Source: JAJRRH01 sp047638815 (GTDB lineage: Bacteria; Bacteroidota; Bacteroidia; Flavobacteriales_D; JABDKJ01). Taken from it: DNA of 30,500 nt. The stretch covers positions 1-30,500 of the forward strand of contig JBLIMR010000031.1 of assembly GCA_047638815.1 (NCBI GenBank), written 5' to 3'. Under the pieces are notes generated by a model. The model saw only the letters and a program-made list of their open reading frames with translations, did not search any database and had not been told where the DNA came from. How positions within the stretch are numbered: position 1 is the stretch's first letter; every line of letters starts with the position of its first letter. This document shows, in pieces, positions 1-7,597 of this stretch. The translations under genes and the position numbers were made by a program.

Positions 1-53
1 CTCTGGTTGTAGACGATGTTCTAAGAACAGAAAGATTTGAAATCGTAAGATAG
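1..53 (+). CDS. C-terminal end of an upstream CDS, probably a T9SS sorting-domain tail
   Basis: Only the last 16 codons are inside the window (frame starting at base 3, stop TAG at 51-53). They read LVVDDVLRTERFEIVR. The ending, a short beta-strand followed by T-E-[RK]-[FI]-x-[IV]-V-R, is what the last strand of T9SS type A sorting domains usually looks like, and four other proteins in this window end in a similar way. A terminator follows 28 bases later, supporting this as a real gene end. The assignment as a T9SS substrate is an inference from 16 residues; the rest of the protein lies outside the window. Confidence 0.5.
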   Translation, partial: LVVDDVLRTERFEIVR

Positions 54-80
54 ATTTTAAAATTATTTCAATAATATTTG

Positions 81-118
81 AAAAGCTGCTTTGCGAGAAT
101 CGTAGAGCAGCTTTTTTT
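81..118 (+). terminator. Rho-independent terminator
   Basis: A 10-bp stem (AAAAGCTGCT at 81-90 with AGCAGCTTTT at 106-115), a 15-base loop and a run of seven T. It ends the transcript of the gene that stops at 53. Confidence 0.8.
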
Positions 119-235
119 GTTTATGGCGAAAATAATTATCAATATTCTCTTAAAAATAAAGAGCCTGGAATGTATTTAATGACTCTTTATTCAGATGAAT
201 TCAAGCTTAGCGATAGGTTTGTTCTTATAAAATAG
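119..235 (+). pseudogene. Orphan T9SS type A sorting-domain remnant
   Basis: An open stretch with no usable N-terminal part encodes 38 residues ending in TAG at 233-235. Its end reads PGMYLMTLYSDEFKLSDRF followed by VLIK. This matches the last two strands of the T9SS C-terminal domain (pattern G-[ML]-Y-[LF]-x-x-[LIV]-x-[ST] ... [FL]-x-[IV]-x) seen in the four other T9SS-type proteins of the window. The reading frame is open back to base 41 but passes through the terminator at 81-118 and has no signal peptide or mature domain. I therefore read it as the decayed tail of a lost gene, or a duplicated tail of the gene ending at 53. Expression is doubtful. Confidence 0.5.
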
Positions 236-327
236 ATTGCTTTTTCGCAAGAAAATCGCTTTTCTAGTTTGGATTCAGGCGCAACTCATTTAAGTATAAA
301 TAAACTTCTCGAATATTAAATTGAACC

Positions 328-373
328 ATTCGTTTTTTGGCGTGTATCTATAAGCACAAACAAAAAAACGAAT
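328..373. repeat. Inverted repeat directly before the RnfD-like gene
   Basis: ATTCGTTTTTTG at 328-339 and CAAAAAAACGAAT at 361-373 are inverted copies differing by one base in the homopolymer, separated by 21 bases. The right arm ends three bases before the ATG at 377. As RNA it would fold into a hairpin covering the region where a ribosome binds; as DNA it could be an operator. Function is inferred from position only. Confidence 0.45.
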
Positions 374-376
374 CGC

Positions 377-1228
377 ATGGTTTGGCTCAAAAGTTTTCTT
401 AAAGACGCTCGTCACTTCCAAATTCTATATCTCTCCATATTCATAGGATATGGTATGTTGAATCTAAATTGGCAGGATCACATAACTTATTTCTGGAGTG
501 CAATATCAACAGCTCTTTTGACTCAGGCAATTTTTAGTTTATGGAAATTAAATGAAATTAAGGGGCTAAAGAGCGCAGCAATCACTGCGCTTGGAATATG
601 CCTTTTACTGAGAACCAATAGTGAATTAGTTATGGCCTTTGCCGCTTTCATTGGTATTGCTGCCAAGTTTATGCTGAGGATAAATAATAAACATCTCTTT
701 AATCCATCAAATATTGGAATAATCATTCTGCTTATAATAACAGATAGCGCATGGATTTCGCCAGGGCAGTGGGGTAATGATGTCGTCTTGCTTTTTATGG
801 TTATTGCGACAGGATCCATTGTACTCCTTAAGGTTGGAAGGTTGGATGTGACATACATCTTTCTTGGCAGCTTGTTTGTGATGGAATATGTGCGAACGGT
901 ATTATTTCTTGGTTGGGGGATGGACGTCTTGCTCCACAAATTTACGAGTGGATCTCTCTTGCTCTTCGCCTTCTTTATGATTACCGATCCAAAGACAACA
1001 CCTGATAATAAAAGCTATCGATACTTCTGGACATTACTATTAGCGATGCTAACTTTTGCTTTAAGTCAATGGTTCTATCTCTATACATCTTCAATATGGG
1101 CATTGTTCTTAATTACTCCATTCACGGTTTTAATCGATAAGTTCTTTCCAGCCAAGCGGTTTGTTTGGTATAAATCACAAGACAAGATCAATCCATTGCT
1201 TGGTCTCACTAATAAATCAACAATATAA
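377..1228 (+). CDS. Stand-alone NqrB/RnfD-family membrane protein
   Basis: A 283-residue protein with about eight hydrophobic segments. It resembles the membrane core of RnfD/NqrB: residues near 107-114 (KHLFNPSN) match the conserved loop that reads K..FGG.G.N.[FM]N in NqrB, and residues near 189-208 (FTSGSLLLFAFFMITDPKTT) match the NqrB/RnfD segment ending in TDP.T, which reads FMATDPVTS in the true NqrB at 22119. It lacks the [ST]GAT motif that carries covalent FMN in NqrB/RnfD, and none of the other Rnf/Nqr subunits flanks it. It is followed after four bases by a DUF2330 gene, so the two are almost certainly co-transcribed. Transport or redox function is unknown; loss of the flavin site suggests it is not a regular Rnf/Nqr subunit. 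Family assignment is fairly firm, function is not. Confidence 0.75.
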   Translation: MVWLKSFLKDARHFQILYLSIFIGYGMLNLNWQDHITYFWSAISTALLTQAIFSLWKLNEIKGLKSAAITALGICLLLRTNSELVMAFAAFIGIAAKFMLRINNKHLFNPSNIGIIILLIITDSAWISPGQWGNDVVLLFMVIATGSIVLLKVGRLDVTYIFLGSLFVMEYVRTVLFLGWGMDVLLHKFTSGSLLLFAFFMITDPKTTPDNKSYRYFWTLLLAMLTFALSQWFYLYTSSIWALFLITPFTVLIDKFFPAKRFVWYKSQDKINPLLGLTNKSTI

Positions 1229-1232
1229 TTCT

Positions 1233-2678
1233 ATGAAAAAAACAGTTCTAATATTGGCAATTGTATTGCTAATCGCGCAAACAGCTCAGCCATTTTGTGG
1301 CTTCTATGTAGCAAAGGCTTCATCTTCTTTGTTCAATAATAAATCTCAAGTTATCTTGGTTCGTGATGGGAACCTGAATACCATTACCATGAGTAATGAT
1401 TTCAAAGGTGATGTAGATCAATTCGCTATGGTTGTTCCTGTTCCAGTTATTTTGGATAGGGAAGATATTAAGGTAGTTTCTAGAGGGCTCTTTGATCGAC
1501 TCGATGCCTATTCTGCACCTCGTATGGTTGAGTACTACGACTCTAATCCATGTGAAGTAGCAGAGTACGAATTAATGGAAGATGCAGTTTCCATTGGATT
1601 TATGGATAATGTCGCACCCATAAGTAAATCTGCTGTTAGAAAGAATAAGGAATACGGAGTAACTATTGAGGCAAAGTACAATGTCGAAGAGTATGATATT
1701 CTAATTTTATCTGCGACAAAGTCTACTGGACTTCAAGAGTGGTTGGAGATCAATGGTTATAAGATACCTGAAAAAGCGCAAGAAGTCTTGAAGCCATATA
1801 TCAAAAACAAGATGAAATTCTTCGTGGTAAAAGTTGATACGAAGAAAATCAAGGGCAATACCGAGTATTTGAGACCACTGCAAATTTCATATCACCATGA
1901 TCGATTTATGCTTCCGATTAGATTGGGAATGGCAAATTCAACTGGAGAGCAGGATATGTTAGTCTACGCTATGAGTAAGAAGGGTAGAATAGAGTGTGCA
2001 AACTACAGAACAGTAAAAATGCCAACAGACAGGAACATCCCAAAATTTATTCTAGATCGCTCTCAGTTTGGAGATTTCTACAAAGATGCTTTTGAGAAGG
2101 CTTATGATAAGGAAGGGAAGAATGCAGTGTTCCTGGAATATGCTTGGAATGTAAGCCCACAATCCGGAATGATGAAGTGTGATCCCTGTGTAGCACCTGC
2201 TCCTCATTGGGTAGACTTTCAAGAATCTGGTGTCAAATGGATAAATCAGCGTAGTATGGGAGGTTCAGTTTATTTTACTCGTTTACATGTCAGGTACTCA
2301 AGAGATCAGTTTCCTCAAGATTTGCTTTTTCTGGAAACACCTAACAAAGAAAACTTCCAAGCTAGATATGTGATACATCATCCAGCATATGGAGATCTTT
2401 CCTGTGATGCAGGTCAAGATTATTTACAAGATTTGAAATCTCGAAGAAAGTTGGAGGTGGATGAATTAAGAGCATTGACAGGATGGGACAAAAAAAGCTA
2501 TGGGTATTACGTGCATCAATATACCGTGGATATCGAGGATGAGAATGTTGTTCCAGTGTTCTGGAAAGGCGTTAGTGATGGACCAATGACAATGATATTA
2601 GCCTCCATCTTCATGTTGAGCTTATTGCTCACGGCCATTTGGTTTGTTAGGGTAAATCAGAGAAGGGAATTGGCTTAA
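1233..2678 (+). CDS. DUF2330 domain protein, exported and membrane-anchored
   Basis: 481 residues from the ATG at 1233. I chose this start because it gives a clean signal peptide (MKKTVLILAIVLLIAQTAQP, cleaved near FCGFYV); an upstream in-frame ATG at 1161 would lie inside the previous gene. The N-terminal CGFYVA, the repeated VVPVPV-type strand (residues about 70) and a CDPC motif about residue 315 fit the DUF2330 family, whose biochemical role is not known. A single hydrophobic helix followed by VRVNQRRELA at the very end predicts an inner-membrane anchor with the bulk in the periplasm. Cysteines occur in FCGF, NPCE, IECAN, CDPC and LSCDAG, compatible with disulphides or a metal or redox centre (inference). 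Four bases separate it from the RnfD-like gene upstream. Confidence 0.8.
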   Translation: MKKTVLILAIVLLIAQTAQPFCGFYVAKASSSLFNNKSQVILVRDGNLNTITMSNDFKGDVDQFAMVVPVPVILDREDIKVVSRGLFDRLDAYSAPRMVEYYDSNPCEVAEYELMEDAVSIGFMDNVAPISKSAVRKNKEYGVTIEAKYNVEEYDILILSATKSTGLQEWLEINGYKIPEKAQEVLKPYIKNKMKFFVVKVDTKKIKGNTEYLRPLQISYHHDRFMLPIRLGMANSTGEQDMLVYAMSKKGRIECANYRTVKMPTDRNIPKFILDRSQFGDFYKDAFEKAYDKEGKNAVFLEYAWNVSPQSGMMKCDPCVAPAPHWVDFQESGVKWINQRSMGGSVYFTRLHVRYSRDQFPQDLLFLETPNKENFQARYVIHHPAYGDLSCDAGQDYLQDLKSRRKLEVDELRALTGWDKKSYGYYVHQYTVDIEDENVVPVFWKGVSDGPMTMILASIFMLSLLLTAIWFVRVNQRRELA

Positions 2679-2689
2679 TTTTGATTGTT

Positions 2690-2734
2690 AAAACCTGGGA
2701 TTCTTGTAGTCGGAATTCCGGGTTTTACTTTTTT
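2690..2734. terminator. Terminator between convergent genes
   Basis: AAAACCTGGGA (2690-2700) pairs with TTCCGGGTTTT (2716-2726) with two G-U pairs, followed by ACTTTTTT. It lies 11 bases past the DUF2330 stop. The convergent spoIID-like gene ends at 2746, so the A-rich left arm may also serve the minus strand. Confidence 0.7.
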
Positions 2735-2745
2735 ATCCAAAAGAC

Positions 2746-3897
2746 TTACTGACCATCTTTGAAAAAGTCCATCATGGTTTTGTGAATGAGATGCACATCG
2801 GTGTAATAAAATTGGAGAATCTCAGCATATTTATAACCTATACGGCTCATTTCCATTGCACCTTCTTGGCAAAGTCCTACACCATGACCATGACCTCGAC
2901 CATTTAGTATTATCTCATCGCCTTTAATGGTGCTATCAAAAAATGTTGATTTCAAATCCCACTTGCTTCTTATTTCTTTACGTTCGATACGCGTTGAATT
3001 GAATTGTAGAAAACGTTCTCTACTGGTGGACTCAAATTGCAAGAGATCACTTCTTTCGAAATCCGTAATGCTCATGGCGTACTGCTTACTAAGATGATTT
3101 AACCACTTTTCTGAATCAATATGATGATCCCAAGAGTAGTGAACTCCTGATACACAGAAAGTGTCTGTAATACTTCTTAAATAGGGGAGAGACTTCGACC
3201 AAACATCTTCAGAGTTTGTTGTGATGCCTCCGCAGTTAGAGTGAAAAGATGCGGTGATTAAGTTTATCTCTGGATCAACGATCACTTCACCTGCGGTTTC
3301 TTCGGTTGCTAGCTTTATATCTGGATTGAATCGACTCACTCCATGATACACTTGGCAATGAACCTGATCACAGAGATTGAACCCTTCCGCTTCATGTCTT
3401 CTTGAGTTACTCATTGCAAACGTTCTGCTTATCGTTGCTTGAGCCTTATAGAACTCCTTGTTTTGCTCTTTTCCAGTTTCTGCCTCTACCACACCCGAGA
3501 TATAATTATCTATGTCTTTGAAACAGTTAACAACCTGTAGGCCCAAAGTATCAGTATCCACTTCAATGAAACCATTGTAAATCTGCTCTGTTCTCGAAGG
3601 TTTCAGGGATAGTAAGTGGTAATTTCCCTCACTAATAGACCTAACAGTGTTGTATAGACCATAAACTTTCTCAGCTGTGCTCAATCTAATTTTACCATCC
3701 TTACTTGTAAAATACAATGTTTTATTGGCTGGGATTGTTATTTTACTATTATCGGCCATCCAAACGGATTCATCCAATGTCATGAAGTAAAATCTATCGG
3801 TTCTATTATTGTCTCTCCAGATACCAATCCTAACCGTTTGGGTACTTCCCATTAGAAAGCAGAAAACGAAGGATGTTAAAATCAGGTATTTATTCAT
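2746..3897 (-). CDS. SpoIID/LytB-domain protein (peptidoglycan glycan-strand enzyme)
   Basis: 383 residues with a signal peptide (MNKYLILTSFVFCFLMGSTQ). SpoIID is a lytic transglycosylase acting on denuded glycan strands; Bacteroidota homologues are presumed cell-wall remodelling enzymes. Family signatures are all visible: YISGVVEAETG at 132-142 (Glu140 at the position of the catalytic Glu of SpoIID), KAQATISRTFA at 151-161, a CDQVHCQVYHG segment, FHSNCGG, and near 333-350 GRGHGHGVGLCQEGAMEM, followed by Y..ILQFYY at the end. The last gene of a minus-strand run surE - small membrane protein - lpxB - this gene, 27 bases after lpxB. The N-terminal 110 residues look like a beta-rich domain often found before SpoIID. 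The family call is firm; the substrate in this organism is inferred. Confidence 0.87.
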   Translation of the reverse strand: MNKYLILTSFVFCFLMGSTQTVRIGIWRDNNRTDRFYFMTLDESVWMADNSKITIPANKTLYFTSKDGKIRLSTAEKVYGLYNTVRSISEGNYHLLSLKPSRTEQIYNGFIEVDTDTLGLQVVNCFKDIDNYISGVVEAETGKEQNKEFYKAQATISRTFAMSNSRRHEAEGFNLCDQVHCQVYHGVSRFNPDIKLATEETAGEVIVDPEINLITASFHSNCGGITTNSEDVWSKSLPYLRSITDTFCVSGVHYSWDHHIDSEKWLNHLSKQYAMSITDFERSDLLQFESTSRERFLQFNSTRIERKEIRSKWDLKSTFFDSTIKGDEIILNGRGHGHGVGLCQEGAMEMSRIGYKYAEILQFYYTDVHLIHKTMMDFFKDGQ

Positions 3898-3924
3898 GGA
3901 AATTATTGTGGCGTAAAAATATGC

Positions 3925-5043
3925 TTACCCTGTCGACTCTGAAGTCTTCAATTGAAGAGTTTTAAACACCGCTTCGGCTGCTTTTCGAGATGCACCAGCT
4001 CCACCCAAATGAGCTTCTAATCGATCAAAATCATTCAGCATGGTTTTTCTCGAGACTCCAGACTCTAGTTTTTTTAGTTCGTTAACAATGAGAGTTTTGT
4101 TGCAACTCTTTTGAATAAGTTCTTTAACTATAGATTCGTCCATGATTAGGTTTACTAATGATATGTACTTCACCTTCACTAATTTTTTGGCAATAAGATA
4201 TGAGATGTAATTGCCCTTATAACAAACAACTTCTGGCACCTTTAATAACGCGCTTTCTAACGTTGCTGTTCCAGAGGTTACCAATGCCATATGTGAATTC
4301 TTCAGAAGTGGATACGTTCCTCCTCTGTGTATAGTGATTTGATCTGCACCGATAACACCATTGTAGAAATCATTTGGAATTCCTGGAGCGCCAGCGAGTA
4401 TTGGTGTGAAATCTGGGAATTCTTTAGCGCTATCTAACATAATAGGTAGCATTTTACTAATCTCTTGTTTTCTACTACCAGGCAAAAGGGCTAAAATTTT
4501 ATCTGAAGCTTTATCTGATTCATCATGCTTATTGGCATCATTTGTTATCGCATCAATCAAAGGGTGCCCAACAAAGTCAACGTCAACGCCAAACTTCTTG
4601 TAAAAATCCTTTTCGAACGGCAGAATTACCAGCATTTTGTCAACGAGGGCTTTAATCTGATGAATTCTACTTTGTTTCCAAGCCCATATTTGGGGCGAGA
4701 TATAATAAACTATAGGAATATTCTTCTTTTTTATAAATGGCGCAAGGCGAAGGTTAAACCCGGGGTAATCTATCATTAAAACCACATCGGGTTGATACTC
4801 CTCAATGTCCTTTCTGCATTTCTTGAAATTTGCTTTAATTGTACGAATGTTTAGCACAACTTCTACAAACCCCATAAAGGCTAATTCCTCATAGTGTTTT
4901 AATATGTCAGCGCCAGCTTTCTGCATCAAGTCACCTCCCCAAGCTTTTATGTCAATATTCTGATTGAGTTGTTTTAATTCAAGGATTAAATTGGAACCAT
5001 GTAGGTCCCCTGAAGCTTCACCTGCTATGATAAATAATTTCAT
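3925..5043 (-). CDS. lpxB: Lipid-A-disaccharide synthase
   Basis: 372 residues, full length for LpxB. It condenses UDP-2,3-diacylglucosamine with lipid X to form the lipid A disaccharide on the cytoplasmic face of the inner membrane. Diagnostic segments: N-terminal FIIAGEASGDLHGS (4-17), VVLMIDYPGFNLRLA (about 86-100), YYISPQIWAWKQSRI (about 113-127), FVGHPLID, LLPGSRKQEI and VTSGTATLESAL near 255. The start ATG lies one base after the stop of the upstream small membrane protein, indicating translational coupling. It shows that the host makes lipopolysaccharide-type lipid A. Confidence 0.96.
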   Translation of the reverse strand: MKLFIIAGEASGDLHGSNLILELKQLNQNIDIKAWGGDLMQKAGADILKHYEELAFMGFVEVVLNIRTIKANFKKCRKDIEEYQPDVVLMIDYPGFNLRLAPFIKKKNIPIVYYISPQIWAWKQSRIHQIKALVDKMLVILPFEKDFYKKFGVDVDFVGHPLIDAITNDANKHDESDKASDKILALLPGSRKQEISKMLPIMLDSAKEFPDFTPILAGAPGIPNDFYNGVIGADQITIHRGGTYPLLKNSHMALVTSGTATLESALLKVPEVVCYKGNYISYLIAKKLVKVKYISLVNLIMDESIVKELIQKSCNKTLIVNELKKLESGVSRKTMLNDFDRLEAHLGGAGASRKAAEAVFKTLQLKTSESTG

Positions 5044-5044
5044 G

Positions 5045-5338
5045 TCAGGATGTTAAGGAAAAGATTACAACCAATATGCATACGATCATAACGCCTTGGG
5101 AATGCATATATTTCTCTTTGCGCATAAAGAAATAGAAAAGTATGAAATTTATAAGTAGGCACCCCGTGGCCATTTGCATTGGGCTGCTGTTCCATATCAA
5201 ATCGTAGTTTTTCTTAATAAAACTAATGTTTACATGTGTCAATGACATATATAGTACAACCATTAGGGCCACCCCAAGGGCAAGACCAATAATACCTAGA
5301 AGAATTCCGGTAAAAATATTTTTTACGTTATTATTCAA
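5045..5338 (-). CDS. Small three-helix membrane protein between surE and lpxB
   Basis: 97 residues with three predicted transmembrane segments (about 8-32, 54-71 and 80-97). The start is a TTG codon six bases downstream of the first base of the surE stop and in the same frame; no ATG lies upstream in frame, and the first internal ATG would cut into helix 1. It ends one base before lpxB, so it sits inside a compact operon and is very likely translated. I do not recognise a family. Its place beside lpxB suggests an envelope role, which is inference only. Confidence 0.7.
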   Translation of the reverse strand: MNNNVKNIFTGILLGIIGLALGVALMVVLYMSLTHVNISFIKKNYDLIWNSSPMQMATGCLLINFILFYFFMRKEKYMHSQGVMIVCILVVIFSLTS

Positions 5339-5341
5339 TCT

Positions 5342-6121
5342 CTATTTTTCTAATTCCCAATTATTTATGCCCGCTATAGCTTGATGGGCTGTCATGTCAT
5401 ACTGCACAGGAACTACTGATACATAGCCATTTTCGATCGCCCAAATATCAGTATCCTCGCCTTTATCTAAATTCTGAAATTTACCTGCCAGCCAATAATA
5501 AGGAAGACCTGAAGGATCTCGGAGATCTTCAAAGTTATCTTCCCAGTTACCCATCCCTTGTCGACATACTTTTATCCCTTTGATCTGGTCATATTTTAAG
5601 GCTGGTATGTTCACATTAAGACAGATGTTTTCTGCCAATTTATTTTTAAGGGCCTTGCCAACAACGGCCCTCACTATTCTTTTAGATGCTTCGAAGTCAG
5701 CCTCTAGCGAGTGATCATTTAAAGAAAAACCTATACTTGGAACGCCTTCAATTGCTCCCTCAACAGCAGCGGACATTGTTCCAGAATATAAAACACTTAT
5801 TGAGTAATTTCCACCGTGATTTATACCAGATACGATAAGATCTGGCTTCCTTTTCAGAACAGTATATATGGCAAGTTTAACACAATCAACTGGGGTGCCA
5901 GAACATGAATACGCCTCTATATTACCAAAATCAGAAATCTTGGTGAGGCGTAATATGTCACTTACGGTTATGGCGTGACCCATGCCGGATTGGGGTTTAG
6001 CTGGGCTAACCACCAAAACTTCTCCGAAATCTGATATTACTTCTACGAGACTTTTTATTCCTTTAGCATGGTAACCATCATCATTGACAACCAGTATCAG
6101 CGGTTTTTTTTCTTTTGTCAT
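5342..6121 (-). CDS. surE: 5'/3'-nucleotidase SurE
   Basis: 259 residues, full length. SurE is a divalent-metal-dependent nucleoside monophosphate phosphatase active in the cytoplasm. The metal site is visible: VNDDG at 12-16 (Asp14, Asp15), the SPAKPQSGMGHAIT segment with the metal-binding Ser, and VSGINHGGN with the metal-binding Asn near residue 100; PVDCVKLA and AAVEGA are further family marks. First gene of a minus-strand operon with the small membrane protein, lpxB and the spoIID-like gene. A TAnnTTTG box sits only five bases before the ATG. Confidence 0.96.
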   Translation of the reverse strand: MTKEKKPLILVVNDDGYHAKGIKSLVEVISDFGEVLVVSPAKPQSGMGHAITVSDILRLTKISDFGNIEAYSCSGTPVDCVKLAIYTVLKRKPDLIVSGINHGGNYSISVLYSGTMSAAVEGAIEGVPSIGFSLNDHSLEADFEASKRIVRAVVGKALKNKLAENICLNVNIPALKYDQIKGIKVCRQGMGNWEDNFEDLRDPSGLPYYWLAGKFQNLDKGEDTDIWAIENGYVSVVPVQYDMTAHQAIAGINNWELEK

Positions 6122-6126
6122 TGGTG

Positions 6127-6134
6127 CAAAAGTA
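6127..6134 (-). promoter_or_regulatory. Candidate -7 box of the surE-lpxB operon
   Basis: On the minus strand TACTTTTG, matching the Bacteroidota -7 consensus TAnnTTTG, then CACCA and the surE ATG. A start point about five bases on would fall at or next to the ATG, giving a leaderless or near-leaderless message. I see no clear TTG at -33. Confidence 0.5.
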
Positions 6135-6261
6135 TCTATTTTGGAACTTAAAGAGTTTATATGTTTAACTTTCTATTCTAAGAACATCGTTAATATTTGG
6201 CATCATGCTATAGCTCTGATAACATTGCCTATAATCCTTCAGGAATAACTTTTTATGGGTT

Positions 6262-6281
6262 TATACGTACGCGTATGTATA
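6262..6281. repeat. Near-perfect 20-bp palindrome upstream of the TPR gene
   Basis: Centred on CGCG, arms TATAC.TACG / CGTA.GTATA with a single G/T mismatch pair, ending ten bases before the ATG at 6292. It could be a repressor operator or, in RNA, a hairpin over the ribosome-binding region. No regulator gene is adjacent. Confidence 0.45.
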
Positions 6282-6291
6282 AGTCCGTTCT

Positions 6292-7167
6292 ATGAGATTT
6301 TTAGTTAAAAAGTATTCCGTTGTTTTCCAGTTCCTAGTTATGATGACCTTCTTTGTGTTATCAGCTAATTCTCAATCTGTTATGTCACCAAAAAAGTTGA
6401 GTGAATACCGGTGTTTGTACGCTATTGGCGAATATGAGAGAATATTGGGGGATCTACAAGCAAATGATTTCAAGGTTGATTTTGATTTGCTTTTACTCAG
6501 CGGAAACATTTTTCATAAAATGGGGGACTATGAAAATGCCATACAAGCGTATAGTCAAGCCATGCAGTTGCAAGATAATGCTGAATTGCTAGCATTGAGA
6601 GCAGCGGCTTATCTCGATTTGGGTGTAATGGACTTGTGTATAGAGGACCTTAATGAAGCAAAAAGAAAATTACCTGATGATCCATATCTATATTTTACCA
6701 TGGGTAATTATAGTTTGGACATGGGTGATATGAAGAATGCATTGAAAAATTATAAAAAGTCTATAGCACTTAACCCGGATGATGAGAAGGTTTATTTCAT
6801 GATGGCCGTGACGTATAACGAAATGGGGAATTTTAAAAGATCAATAGAGTTGTTCGAATCACTTTCTAATAATTTCCCTCAGGCTAAATACAATATCGCA
6901 ATATCCTATTTGCAAAATGATCAGCCACAAGTGGCTAATGAGCTGCTTGATCAACTCTCTACTGTATATAAGGATGATAGCGATTTCTTTTTCTTCAGAG
7001 CAGAGAGCAAGTTTTTCCAACAAGACAAATCTGGAGCGTGTTTAGATTATAAGACCGCGGCTGATCTTGGGGATGAAGAAGCGTCCAGTATTTATGACAA
7101 GTACTGTTTGCAAAATAAAAAGAAAGCCAAAAGTAGTCGAATCAACTCGGGTGCTGTCCAATTCTAA
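6292..7167 (+). CDS. Exported tetratricopeptide-repeat protein
   Basis: 291 residues with a signal peptide (hydrophobic stretch 11-26, cleavage near ANSQS at 26-29). Six consecutive TPR-like helical hairpins run from about 63 to 270; the clearest are G.IFHKMGDYENAIQAYSQA, G.YSLDMGDMKNALKNYKKS and YNEMGNFKRSIELF. The repeats carry the usual G-Y/D-A-P pattern. The C-terminus (KKKAKSSRINSGAVQF) is basic. TPR proteins are interaction scaffolds; in Bacteroidota, exported ones are often envelope proteins, but no partner can be read from the context. It is divergent to surE and stands alone. Confidence 0.82.
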   Translation: MRFLVKKYSVVFQFLVMMTFFVLSANSQSVMSPKKLSEYRCLYAIGEYERILGDLQANDFKVDFDLLLLSGNIFHKMGDYENAIQAYSQAMQLQDNAELLALRAAAYLDLGVMDLCIEDLNEAKRKLPDDPYLYFTMGNYSLDMGDMKNALKNYKKSIALNPDDEKVYFMMAVTYNEMGNFKRSIELFESLSNNFPQAKYNIAISYLQNDQPQVANELLDQLSTVYKDDSDFFFFRAESKFFQQDKSGACLDYKTAADLGDEEASSIYDKYCLQNKKKAKSSRINSGAVQF

Positions 7168-7585
7168 TATATATAGTTCTTAGAGCTATTTCCAACTTCT
7201 TCAAAATTCATGTCCATTGAATGTTTCTCAATATTCACTGTAATTCATATATTATATCTTTAAGCCAGCTCAATTAATATTGAGAGGCAAAATATACAAT
7301 TTGACACAAGATATTTTTAATTTATAGGCTTTTCTCGCGCATGAAACTACTAAAAATAATCGATTAAACCGCCATTTTCATCGATAAAACATCTCTCAAA
7401 AGTCAAAAATCACACCCTGTCATTAATTAAGTAGTCTGATAGTCAATACTTAAGCGTAGCGCAAGAGGGTTGTTTAGTCTAAAATTGTTGACATCCGCTA
7501 TCACATCCTCTAAATTTCACAATTCGAAAAGCGAGCCATGTTGCCTGCTTCGATTTTAAATATATAATGAAAACATTTATATACT
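7168..7585. other. Intergenic region, 418 bp, AT-rich
   Basis: I find no gene on either strand. It has no terminator-like hairpin after the TPR gene. It contains the candidate promoter at 7488-7518 and the duplicated start region at 7567-7597. Confidence 0.5.
7488..7518 (+). promoter_or_regulatory. Candidate promoter of the small T9SS-type gene
   Basis: TTG at 7488-7490, 20 bases, then TAAATTTC at 7511-7518, one mismatch to the Bacteroidota -33/-7 pattern TTG-N(17-23)-TAnnTTTG. The start codon is 68 bases downstream. Confidence 0.35.
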
Positions 7586-7597
7586 ATGAAAACATTT
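7567..7597 (+). repeat. Direct duplication around the start codon
   Basis: ATGAAAACATTT occurs at 7567-7578 and again at 7586-7597, offset 19 bases, so the two ATGs are in different frames. Only the second opens the 183-residue gene. Confidence 0.6.

Noticed and set aside
377..1228. A second complete nqrB/rnfD gene
   Set aside because: It is much shorter than NqrB, lacks the flavin attachment motif and has no companion subunits; calling it a functional NQR or Rnf subunit would be wrong.
1161..1232. Longer N-terminus for the DUF2330 protein
   Set aside because: It would overlap the previous gene by 68 bases and place a polar extension before the signal peptide.
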